Shown here one piece after another: positions 1 to 5,668 of a stretch of 11,591 nt of DNA (within the stretch, counting starts at the first letter, position 1; each line of letters begins with the position of its first letter). This DNA is from Acidimicrobiaceae bacterium (GTDB lineage Bacteria; Actinomycetota; Acidimicrobiia; Acidimicrobiales; RAAP-2), in assembly GCA_003164275.1 (NCBI GenBank), contig PLSY01000414.1:7326-18916 (forward strand), in the 5' to 3' direction. Made by a program: the position numbers and the translations under genes. The notes beneath the pieces were generated by a model that worked only from the letters and a program-made list of their open reading frames with translations, ran no database searches and had not been told where the DNA came from.

Positions 1-681
1 GCCCAAGGCATCGTCGACAACGGCGGAACTGCGACCGCCATCACAATGGATGTCCGGGACCCAGGAGACGTCGAACGCCTTCGCGACGAGGTATTGGGAG
101 GCGGCCGGATTGATGTTCTGGTTAACAACGCTGGCCACTGGGTGGCAGTGAATGATCTTGTCAGCGGGGGACCCGACCACTGGCAGGCGCTCTACGAAAT
201 CAACTTGCTCCATGTGTTCCGGGTGACTCATGCCTTTCTCCCGTCCATGCTGGAGCAAAGAAGCGGTTCGATCATCAATGTCAGTTCAATTGAGGGGGTG
301 CGCGGCTACCCGCAGGATCCGGTCTATTCGGCATTCAAGGCCGCGGTGCTTCACTTCACTCGTTCCCTCGGTGTCGACGTGGCGGGCCGGGGGGTCAAGG
401 TCAACGCCATCGCTCCCGATCTGACCAACAGCGTGCAGTCAGACTTCGTGGCATGGGACCCTCCAGAGTGGGCGGACATGTGGTCCAAATGGCTTCCACT
501 GGGCCGGATGGGCCTACCGGTCGACCAGGCACGAGTCATATTGTTCCTTGCTAGCGAATTGTCGGACTTCATGGTTGGCCAAACCCTGAATACGGATGGT
601 GGCACGGCCGCAGCCGCAGGTTGGTACCCCACAGTCCACCGCCCAAATCGTCGGTGGACAAACCGTCCGGTTGATGCCTAA
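1..681 (+). CDS. Short-chain dehydrogenase/reductase (SDR), 5'-truncated by window edge
   Basis: NAD(P)-dependent oxidoreductase of the classical SDR family, probably acting on a hydroxyl/keto group of a small molecule in the cytoplasm. The reading frame is open from base 1, so the gene starts upstream; the N-terminal strand with the TGxxxGxG cofactor loop lies outside the window. Visible in order: the MDVRD segment (46-60; its Asp usually contacts the adenine), the NNAG motif (124-135), the helix-4 Asn (202-204, in YEINLL), the catalytic Ser (286-288, in NVSS) and the catalytic pair Tyr 325-327 and Lys 337-339 (YSAFK), 13 residues after the Ser as usual. The C-terminal part has the common SDR ending FLAS...GQTLNTDGG, then a short polar tail. 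The ATG at 46 is internal and should not be taken as the start. Substrate unknown. The nested hairpin at 712-766 probably marks the transcript end. Confidence 0.9.
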   Translation, partial: AQGIVDNGGTATAITMDVRDPGDVERLRDEVLGGGRIDVLVNNAGHWVAVNDLVSGGPDHWQALYEINLLHVFRVTHAFLPSMLEQRSGSIINVSSIEGVRGYPQDPVYSAFKAAVLHFTRSLGVDVAGRGVKVNAIAPDLTNSVQSDFVAWDPPEWADMWSKWLPLGRMGLPVDQARVILFLASELSDFMVGQTLNTDGGTAAAAGWYPTVHRPNRRWTNRPVDA

Positions 682-711
682 AACCTTTGGGCACCTCGAT
701 AGCGGCGCCTG

Positions 712-766
712 ACCGGCAGTCTGATCTCACTCAGCTTATGAAGCTGAGGCTATTGAACTGCCTGGT
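712..766. terminator. Nested inverted repeat downstream of the SDR gene, probable terminator or structured RNA
   Basis: The inner stem CTCAGCTT (730-737) / AAGCTGAG (741-748) is a perfect 8-bp pair with a 3-base loop. It is enclosed by an outer pair ACC+GGCAGT (712-720) / ACTGCC+GGT (757-766), nine pairs with one bulged T at 763. No T-run follows, so it is not a textbook intrinsic terminator, but stems without a U-tract are commonly proposed as terminators in high-GC actinobacteria. It begins 31 bases after the SDR stop and lies between two apparently convergent genes. Both strands would fold equally, so it could serve both. Confidence 0.5.
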
Positions 767-785
767 CCCCGACTCAGCTGGCATG

Positions 786-807
786 TGTTGGCCCACCCAG
801 GCCAACA
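786..807. terminator. Second strong hairpin, TGTTGGCC / GGCCAACA
   Basis: Perfect 8-bp arms (786-793 and 800-807) around a 6-base loop CACCCA; the next outer pair (785/808) would be a G-T wobble in RNA. It sits 20 bases past the nested repeat at 712-766, giving a tandem pair between the convergent SDR gene and the minus-strand small gene ending at 907. A bidirectional terminator is the simplest reading. There is no T-run after it on the plus strand. Confidence 0.45.
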
Positions 808-906
808 TCTACGGTGCAACTTCTGAGCAGTTCTTGGGGGGCGCCATCGTCTCGATCGATCAGACAATCTCCTGGGCGCACCAGACGAGTTCGACTGAGC
901 CCGCCG

Positions 907-1104
907 TCACACCTTCTCGAGTTTCCTAATCCTGACGTTTTCTCCGCCACGGCCGGTCGGTTGGTCGAGCTGAACAACCCAGATTCTTAAATGGAGGATG
1001 CGGCCCCGCCGGATGATGGTCCCGATGCGAAGTTTGACCGGAGTCTCCAAACAGCGGACCCGATCACCAGGCACGAACTTGTCGTCGGGAGTCTTCGATG
1101 CCAT
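907..1104 (-). CDS. Small basic protein, 65 aa, possible SH3/KOW-like beta-barrel; function unknown
   Basis: A 65-residue protein with alternating charged and hydrophobic stretches: a PGDRVR turn near residues 12-17, then RIGTIIRR (about 26-33), LRIWVVQLD (about 39-47) and GGENVRIRKLEKV at the C-terminus. The pattern GDRVR...GTI-R...WVVQLD...ENVR..KLE is what small SH3/KOW-type domains look like, and about two thirds of codons end in G or C by my count, as in coding DNA here. The ATG start is my choice; a TTG three codons upstream (1113) is possible. The ribosome site is weak (GGGA close to the ATG). It lies tail to tail with the SDR gene across two hairpins and head to head with the HD gene, which supports a real gene. 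No clear promoter is seen. It could still be a chance frame. Confidence 0.4.
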   Translation of the reverse strand: MASKTPDDKFVPGDRVRCLETPVKLRIGTIIRRGRILHLRIWVVQLDQPTGRGGENVRIRKLEKV

Positions 1105-1221
1105 AGATCCCAAGTGAATGGCTTAGGTCCTGTTGGAGATCTGGACCGAACGTACTACCCACTCCCAAGTGCTCCTTGCCCAGGACGCGGCACTGTGGGT
1201 CAAGGCGGCGCCCGCTGATTG

Positions 1222-1249
1222 TTGACAGGCATCCCATCCGGCGTATTAT
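1222..1249 (+). promoter_or_regulatory. Promoter of the HD-domain gene
   Basis: Consensus -35 TTGACA (1222-1227) and -10 TATTAT (1244-1249), spacer 16. Transcription would start near 1256, giving a leader of about 28 bases with a strong purine-rich ribosome site (GGGGGAGG, 1272-1279) just before the ATG at 1284. The -10 box is the left arm of the palindrome annotated at 1244-1259. Confidence 0.6.
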
Positions 1250-1259
1250 CTGAATAATA
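1244..1259. promoter_or_regulatory. Operator-like palindrome over the -10 box and start site
   Basis: Perfect 6-bp arms TATTAT (1244-1249) and ATAATA (1254-1259) separated by CTGA. A repressor bound here would cover the -10 box and predicted start point. The binding protein is unknown; the GntR regulator in this window is a candidate by proximity only. AT-rich arms raise the chance of coincidence. Confidence 0.35.
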
Positions 1260-1283
1260 AGAGTTGAACGAGGGGGAGGTCGT

Positions 1284-1895
1284 ATGGCGACCGAGTACGA
1301 CGTTGTAGCGAGCTTCACCTGCATGGACGACGGCACCGAGGCAGAGATTAAAGAGGTCATGGGCATTGCTGCCCCGTACCTCCAAGGGCATATGCTCAAC
1401 AATCTTCTCGAGATGCTGGAGAGTCTTCGCGGTCCCACGCTCGGCTATCAGGTTGACCGCTACGAGCATTCGCTCCAGACGGCCACGCGGGCATATCGAG
1501 ACGAGGCGAGTCCAGATATGTTGATGGCTGCCCTGTTCCACGACATCGGGGATGGGATCGCTCCGGCGAACCACAGTGAGTTGGCAGCAGCTGTCCTCGA
1601 GCCCTATCTCGACGACGAGAGTACGTGGGTCGTTCGCCACCACGGGGTGTTCCAGGGATATCACTACTGGCACAAGATGGGCGGAAATCGCAATGCCCGT
1701 GACCGTTACCTTGGGAATCCTTACTTCGATAGCACCGCTCGCTTCTGCGAAGCATGGGACCAGCGCTCATTCGATCCGAACTATGACACCCTGCCCCTTG
1801 AGACATTTATGCCGACCGTCAACGAAGTTTTCGCTCGGAAGCCTCGTCTTGAAGTGTTCGGCGAGGAAAACGCCCTGGTCCCATCGGGCTACTAA
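1284..1895 (+). CDS. HD-domain protein, PhnZ/MIOX-like putative di-iron oxygenase
   Basis: Soluble 203-residue metal protein of the HD superfamily. Likely ligands: His62 (YEHSLQTA), His86-Asp87 (ALFHDIGD), His97 (NHSELAA), His119/His120 (VRHHGVFQGYHYW) and Asp159 (CEAWD). His62 to His86-Asp87 is 24 residues, the spacing I recall for PhnZ (His34, His58-Asp59), and total length is similar. PhnZ and myo-inositol oxygenase are HD proteins that use a mixed-valence di-iron site and O2 to cleave C-P or C-C bonds; other HD relatives are phosphohydrolases. The aromatic-rich stretch after His120 and the CEAWDQRSFDP segment may line a pocket. Start chosen at the ATG after GGGGGAGG. It has its own promoter with an operator-like palindrome and is followed by a 265-base gap, so it is probably monocistronic. 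No C-P lyase, AEP or inositol gene is nearby, so the substrate is open. Fold is confident; oxygenase chemistry is inference. Confidence 0.75.
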   Translation: MATEYDVVASFTCMDDGTEAEIKEVMGIAAPYLQGHMLNNLLEMLESLRGPTLGYQVDRYEHSLQTATRAYRDEASPDMLMAALFHDIGDGIAPANHSELAAAVLEPYLDDESTWVVRHHGVFQGYHYWHKMGGNRNARDRYLGNPYFDSTARFCEAWDQRSFDPNYDTLPLETFMPTVNEVFARKPRLEVFGEENALVPSGY

Positions 1896-2037
1896 GGCAC
1901 CCTGTCTCTGCTGCTCGGGTCGGGCCACAACAACACCGGAGAGACAACAGAGCCGGAAATCTCAGTGGGGACCCAGGGCTGAATTGGAGTGCTGGTCAAC
2001 ACCCCACTTCATCTGCGGCTCGGGTGCCGGACTAGGT

Positions 2038-2070
2038 ACTACGTAGTCACTTTTGCCAATTCTAGATTGG
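2038..2070. promoter_or_regulatory. Two adjacent palindromes upstream of the acyl-CoA synthetase gene
   Basis: ACTACGTAGT (2038-2047) is a perfect 10-bp palindrome, followed by CCAAT (2056-2060) / ATTGG (2066-2070) around TCTAG. Both lie about 90-120 bases before the GTG start at 2161, where a promoter and operators are expected. A poor -10 candidate TAGATT (2063-2068) falls inside the second one. The rest of 1896-2160 holds only weak stems, for example AGTGGGG 1964-1970 / CCCCACT 2002-2008, and no credible gene. Confidence 0.35.
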
Positions 2071-2160
2071 GCAGTCGCGGTTCGGTATTCGGGGCCGTCC
2101 GAGGATGTTGCTGTGGCCTCCGAGTGAGGGTCAACAACGGCTACAGAAGGAGTCGAAATC

Positions 2161-3816
2161 GTGAAGGTCGAAGAGGAGACTTTTCGGAACATGGCTAACC
2201 CCGAGTTGGCTCAGCTCTATCGGCGAAAGGGCTGGTGGGGTGACGTGACCGTTGCCGACTTGGTCGATCGATGGGCAGACGAGAAACCAGACGGAGATGC
2301 CATAGTTACGCTCACCGATCGAATGAGCTGGCGCGGGTACCGGGATGCCTCCAACTGGCTGGCTCAATGTCTCGTAGCCGCTGGAATCGATCCGGGCGAA
2401 AAGGTGGCCGTGTTCCTGCCGGACGGCGCGAGCGTTCATGTGGCGTTTCTGGCCAACGAAAAGGCCGGCGCCATCACGGTCGGTATCGGAGCCCGATCTG
2501 GACATGAGGAGATCCGTCACCTCCTTCGAAGGACCGGGGCAGTCGCCATCATCACCTTGAGCGAGCACCGGCAAGAGGACATGACCTGCCTGGTCGACAC
2601 CCTTCGCTCGGAGGGAATCGCTGTGCGAAAACACATCGTCGTCCCTATTTTCGAGGCCGGTCTTGACTCGCCGATCGTCATCGACGGGATCAAATTCCCC
2701 TACGAGACGGTCGATGGGGCCCAGTTCCTGGATCGGCATCTTGGCCCGGATGACCTGTTCATGATCAACTCAACTTCAGGCACCACCGGATTGCCGAAGT
2801 GCGTCATGCACACCCAGAACTCGAAGTTGTACATGGCCCACCAGGCATGCGAGGCGGGACAATTGCGAGGAGACGAGGTTCTCCTCGGACTGGCGCCAGT
2901 GCCCTTCGGGTTCGGTCTGTTCACTACGCATTTCGTCACGGCTTTGTTGGGAGCGGCCACCGTAGTTCTGGAGCGGTTCTCTGCCGACTCGGCAATCGAG
3001 GTGATCGAACGCGAGAAGGTGACCGTCTTGGTGTGCGTCAGCACCCAGTTCAAGATGATGCTGAACTCGCCGGAGATCTTGGAGAGGGGCGTCTCTTCGC
3101 TGCGAGTTATGTTCACCGGTGGCGAGATGATTCCCTACGACGCGGCCCGAAACTTCGAGAAGGTTACGGGTTCGATCGTCTTGAACTTCTATGGCTCGAA
3201 TGAGAGTGGGTTTGCCACCGGAACCCGAGTGACTGACAGTCCCGAGCATCGGCTCCGCACCGGGGGCTCCAAACTCGCCGGCACCGACGTCCGTCTGTTC
3301 GACGAGGGTTTGGATGTGACCGACTTAGGGCGAGGACAGCCCGGAAGCCGTGGACCGTCACTTTGCCTTGGCTACTACGACGACCCAGAGGCAAATGCCC
3401 AACTGTTCACTCCCGACGGCTATCTACTGCACGCCGACATCGTGACTCTTGACGACGAGGGCTTTCTGACGGTCGTGGGAAGGAAGTCTGAAATCATCAT
3501 TCGCGGCGGCAAGAACATCAGCGCCGCAGTGGTCGAAGACCTTGTGTCAACGCATCCCGCCGTGGCGCTCGCCGCCGCAGTCCCTATGCCTGACCCAGTT
3601 TTCGGGGAAAAGGTCTGCGTATTCGTGGAACTTCGTCCCGGCACGACGGTGGACCTGGCTGGCTTGCTCGAGTTTCTCTCGACTAGCGATGCTTCGAAGG
3701 AGAACTACCCCGAGCGGCTGGTCGTACTTGATGAACTGCCCCGTTCGTCGGGAGGAAAGGTTGCCAAAGGGGTGCTGACCTCTGAGGCGGCCAAGCTTGC
3801 CGCTGTCAACACCTGA
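2161..3816 (+). CDS. Acyl-CoA synthetase / AMP-dependent acid-CoA ligase (ANL superfamily)
   Basis: Activates a carboxylic acid as acyl-AMP and transfers it to CoA, in the cytoplasm. Full length at 551 residues: the phosphate-binding motif STSGTTGLPK (about 204-213), the FTGGEM segment, adenine motif NFYGSNESG (342-350), the A7 region DGYLLHADIVTLDDEGFLTVVGR with the ribose-binding Asp426, hinge motif GRKSEIIIRGGKNIS (440-454) and catalytic Lys533 in the C-terminal motif SSGGKVAKG. In A7, LHAD replaces the usual RTGD, though the Asp is kept. GTG start chosen because AGAAGGAG (2145-2152) sits 8 bases before it; an in-frame ATG at 2191 has no such site. The overall look (length, GGKNIS hinge) recalls aromatic or alicyclic carboxylate ligases more than long-chain fatty acid ligases, but specificity is not readable. 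Convergent with the GntR gene, 42 bases apart. Confidence 0.9.
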   Translation: MKVEEETFRNMANPELAQLYRRKGWWGDVTVADLVDRWADEKPDGDAIVTLTDRMSWRGYRDASNWLAQCLVAAGIDPGEKVAVFLPDGASVHVAFLANEKAGAITVGIGARSGHEEIRHLLRRTGAVAIITLSEHRQEDMTCLVDTLRSEGIAVRKHIVVPIFEAGLDSPIVIDGIKFPYETVDGAQFLDRHLGPDDLFMINSTSGTTGLPKCVMHTQNSKLYMAHQACEAGQLRGDEVLLGLAPVPFGFGLFTTHFVTALLGAATVVLERFSADSAIEVIEREKVTVLVCVSTQFKMMLNSPEILERGVSSLRVMFTGGEMIPYDAARNFEKVTGSIVLNFYGSNESGFATGTRVTDSPEHRLRTGGSKLAGTDVRLFDEGLDVTDLGRGQPGSRGPSLCLGYYDDPEANAQLFTPDGYLLHADIVTLDDEGFLTVVGRKSEIIIRGGKNISAAVVEDLVSTHPAVALAAAVPMPDPVFGEKVCVFVELRPGTTVDLAGLLEFLSTSDASKENYPERLVVLDELPRSSGGKVAKGVLTSEAAKLAAVNT

Positions 3817-3832
3817 GGGCGATCTTGGGCTG

Positions 3833-3852
3833 AGCGGCACAAGTGTGACGCT
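3833..3852. terminator. Inverted repeat between convergent genes, probable bidirectional terminator
   Basis: The arms AGCGGCAC (3833-3840) and GTGACGCT (3845-3852) pair with one mismatch (G3837/A3848) around a 4-base loop. It lies inside the 42-base space between the stop codons of the acyl-CoA synthetase (plus) and the GntR gene (minus), exactly where a shared terminator is expected. There is no T-run on either side. Confidence 0.45.
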
Positions 3853-3858
3853 GGGCTG

Positions 3859-4671
3859 CTAGATCGAATTGAGTTCCTGATGGACCAGGAGCGGGTCGAT
3901 GGGGGCGCCGGCCTTTCGGCTAGTGGCGGTCGATCGCGCCACCTCGGATGGATAGCGCTGGGCGAACTCGAGATGTTTGGAGCACAGCTCTCGGACCTGG
4001 ACTGAGTCCCCGTCGGCGATCAGCTGGATGATTTCTGTATGGATGTCCAGAGCGTTCTGGCGCTCTTCAATAGGCACCAATCCGGGGTCTCTCATGTGAT
4101 TGGCCCAATCAGTCTCGTGGCTGGACCAGAGAACCTCGAGCGCCCCGACAATGACCTTGAGAGGCTCATTGCCGCAGAGCTCGACGATGGCTTCGTGAAA
4201 TCGCCGGGAAGTCGTAGTGGCTAAGACGAGGTCGGAGACACTCGCCAAGGACTCCTTTTGGATAGCTCGAAGCTTTGGCAGCACCGCTCGCTTGCGGTCT
4301 TTACGCTCGGCGCACAGCGCCGCACAGGCCGGCTCGCACTCTTGGAGAGCCTTTGCCACCGCCAGAGTGCCGGTGCCCTGGGAGCGAAGCACCAAGGCCA
4401 GCGTGTAGGCGACGTTGGAGGCCGAGGGACGATGGACGACGGCTCCGCCCATGTTTCCCCGCCGGATGCTGATGAGGCCCTCCGTCTCTAGGATGCGCAT
4501 AGCCTCCCGGAGCGAGGGCTTGCTGATCGGATAGGTGGCCCGTAAGACGTCCTCTTTGGGCAGGAGGTCACCATCTTTCAAGTCGCCGGTCAGAATCTGA
4601 TCCCGAAGATGATCTGCGACCGATGCAGCCACTCGCTGCCACTTCAAGTTGGCAAGTGGTACTTCGCTCAT
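3859..4671 (-). CDS. GntR family transcriptional regulator, FadR/FCD subfamily
   Basis: DNA-binding regulator, probably a repressor released by a pathway carboxylate, acting as a dimer. 270 residues. The N-terminal winged helix-turn-helix spans about 12-82: VADHLRDQILTGDLKDGDLLPKE, the recognition region SKPSLREAMRILETEGL (50-66) and the wing IRRGNMGGAVV. The C-terminal all-helical FCD domain (about 100-240) has the metal-site histidines His159 (RRFHEAI), His211 (HTEII) and His233 (SKHLEF). The Asp usually four residues before the first His is Ser155 here, so metal binding may be altered. The start is supported by AAAGGAGAG (4678-4686 on the minus strand). The gene is divergent from the aldolase/amidohydrolase unit over a 170-base gap, the usual arrangement for a local regulator; its targets probably include that promoter and perhaps the importer, acyl-CoA synthetase and HD promoters. 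It ends with a 30-residue tail after the FCD domain. Confidence 0.9.
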   Translation of the reverse strand: MSEVPLANLKWQRVAASVADHLRDQILTGDLKDGDLLPKEDVLRATYPISKPSLREAMRILETEGLISIRRGNMGGAVVHRPSASNVAYTLALVLRSQGTGTLAVAKALQECEPACAALCAERKDRKRAVLPKLRAIQKESLASVSDLVLATTTSRRFHEAIVELCGNEPLKVIVGALEVLWSSHETDWANHMRDPGLVPIEERQNALDIHTEIIQLIADGDSVQVRELCSKHLEFAQRYPSEVARSTATSRKAGAPIDPLLVHQELNSI

Positions 4672-4755
4672 GTGCGACTCTCCTTTCTCCTGTTTGTGGA
4701 CTGCCTTGTGTTGTTAGCTCAGGCTACTCATCTCGGATACACCCCTAGGATTGAT

Positions 4756-4776
4756 TGCATCGCTCTTGAAGATGCA
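4756..4776. promoter_or_regulatory. Inverted repeat in the divergent regulator/aldolase intergenic region
   Basis: TGCATC (4756-4761) and GATGCA (4771-4776) are perfect 6-bp arms, centres 15 bases apart, lying between the GntR gene and the aldolase promoter. It is placed to act as an operator for the regulator's own promoter, which I could not identify clearly. It does not match the palindrome at 4811-4825. Confidence 0.3.
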
Positions 4777-4805
4777 CGCTGATCCACGCGGTCCATTGAA
4801 CCAAC

Positions 4806-4835
4806 TTGACAGTTAAGTCCTAACTTCTAGATAAT
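4806..4835 (+). promoter_or_regulatory. Promoter of the aldolase/amidohydrolase unit, probably giving a leaderless mRNA
   Basis: Consensus -35 TTGACA (4806-4811) and -10 GATAAT (4830-4835), spacer 18. The first base of the ATG (4842) lies 7 bases past the -10 box, where RNA synthesis normally begins, and no ribosome-binding sequence precedes the ATG. Leaderless starts are common in actinobacteria. The spacer holds the palindrome annotated at 4811-4825. Confidence 0.6.
4811..4825. promoter_or_regulatory. Operator-like palindrome between -35 and -10
   Basis: AGTTA (4811-4815) and TAACT (4821-4825) are perfect 5-bp arms around AGTCC, beginning at the last base of the -35 box and filling the spacer. 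A protein bound here would block RNA polymerase. The divergent GntR regulator is the natural candidate, but the sequence is not an obvious FadR-type TGGTnnnACCA site. Confidence 0.4.
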
Positions 4836-4841
4836 AAAGCC

Positions 4842-5621
4842 ATGGCAGTCACCAGTGAAGTGGTTCGGGAGGGCGGTCTCAAGGTCTGGTCCCCATCGAT
4901 CGTCCCGCCCATTGGGGTTGATCTCACCGATCAGCAGAAGCTTGCCTGTTCGTTCCGGTGGTTGGCTCGAGAGAGCTTCTCCGAGAACATTTCGGGCCAC
5001 ATCACGTGGCAGCGATCAGGCGACGAGTCACTGCTGATCAATCCCTGGGGACTCTGGTGGCGAGAGATCTCTGCATCTGACATCTGCGCCGTGGACTTCG
5101 ACGCCAAAGTGGTCGCCGGCAAGTGGGATGTAACTCCGGCCGTGCATATCCATACCGAGCTTCACCGCCGGAGGCCGGATGCCAGAGTGGTCATTCACAA
5201 TCATCCGTATCACGCATGCGTGCTTGCTGCCGTCGGGAAGCTGCCCGACATCCACCATCAGAGTGGGACCGTGTATCTCGATGACCTGGTGATGGTTCGT
5301 GAATATGCCGGTGAGATCGACTCACCGCAGTTGGGATCAGAGCTGGCAGAGCAGATCGGTGATGCCAGCGTGGCTGTCCTAGCCAACCACGGCGTAGTCG
5401 TTACTGGGCCCACCATCGAAGAGGCGACATTCCGTGCCGCCACGTTCGACCGTGCCTGTCGCATGGCCTACGACGTGCTGTTGATGGGCGAAGCACCTAT
5501 TCAAATTCCCAAGGGTCCGGCGCTGGGTATGAAGGCGTCAATCCTCGAGCGAGGATCTGATGTCTACTTCGCGGGAGCGGCCCGACGGCTGATCCGTGAG
5601 GAACCGGACGTCCTTCTCTAG
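4842..5621 (+). CDS. Class II aldolase/adducin family protein
   Basis: Zinc-dependent lyase-fold enzyme of the FucA/AraD family, cytoplasmic, 259 residues. Seen: the substrate/phosphate loop ENISGHIT (48-55), INPWGLWW (66-73), the zinc ligands His119 and His121 in VIHNHP, and the third His183 in ANHGVVVTG. The acid that does aldol chemistry in FucA (Glu73, in SSEW) aligns with Ala100 (TPAVHIH), as in many unassigned adducin-like members, so a retro-aldol reaction on a sugar phosphate is unlikely. The family also includes decarboxylases such as those acting on dihydroxyphthalate, and epimerases; one of these fits the catabolic setting better. The ATG start is supported by promoter spacing rather than a ribosome site. 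It is the first gene of a two-gene unit, 47 bases from the amidohydrolase. Fold confident, reaction unknown. Confidence 0.85.
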   Translation: MAVTSEVVREGGLKVWSPSIVPPIGVDLTDQQKLACSFRWLARESFSENISGHITWQRSGDESLLINPWGLWWREISASDICAVDFDAKVVAGKWDVTPAVHIHTELHRRRPDARVVIHNHPYHACVLAAVGKLPDIHHQSGTVYLDDLVMVREYAGEIDSPQLGSELAEQIGDASVAVLANHGVVVTGPTIEEATFRAATFDRACRMAYDVLLMGEAPIQIPKGPALGMKASILERGSDVYFAGAARRLIREEPDVLL

Positions 5622-5668
5622 GTGAGTCCGCCTCGGTCCATCCGTTTGCCATCTGAGGAGTACTTCCA

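Noticed and set aside
712..766. tRNA gene or integron attC site
   Set aside because: No cloverleaf with T-arm and acceptor; the repeat lacks the GTTRRRY/RYYYAAC ends of attC and there is no integrase or gene cassette.
687..929. 80-residue plus-strand open frame after the SDR gene
   Set aside because: It runs through both hairpins, has no ribosome site and shows no recognisable sequence pattern.
1109..1171. Direct repeat CCCAAGTG (1109-1116 and 1164-1171)
   Set aside because: Two copies of 8 bases, 55 apart; expected by chance and not at a promoter I can define.
991..1218. 75-residue plus-strand open frame before the HD gene
   Set aside because: No ribosome site, composition unlike neighbours, and it overlaps the more convincing minus-strand small gene.
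1396..1806. Long minus-strand frame opposite the HD gene
   Set aside because: Shadow of a gene with clear HD motifs; Arg/Ser/Pro-rich translation typical of antisense frames in GC-rich DNA.
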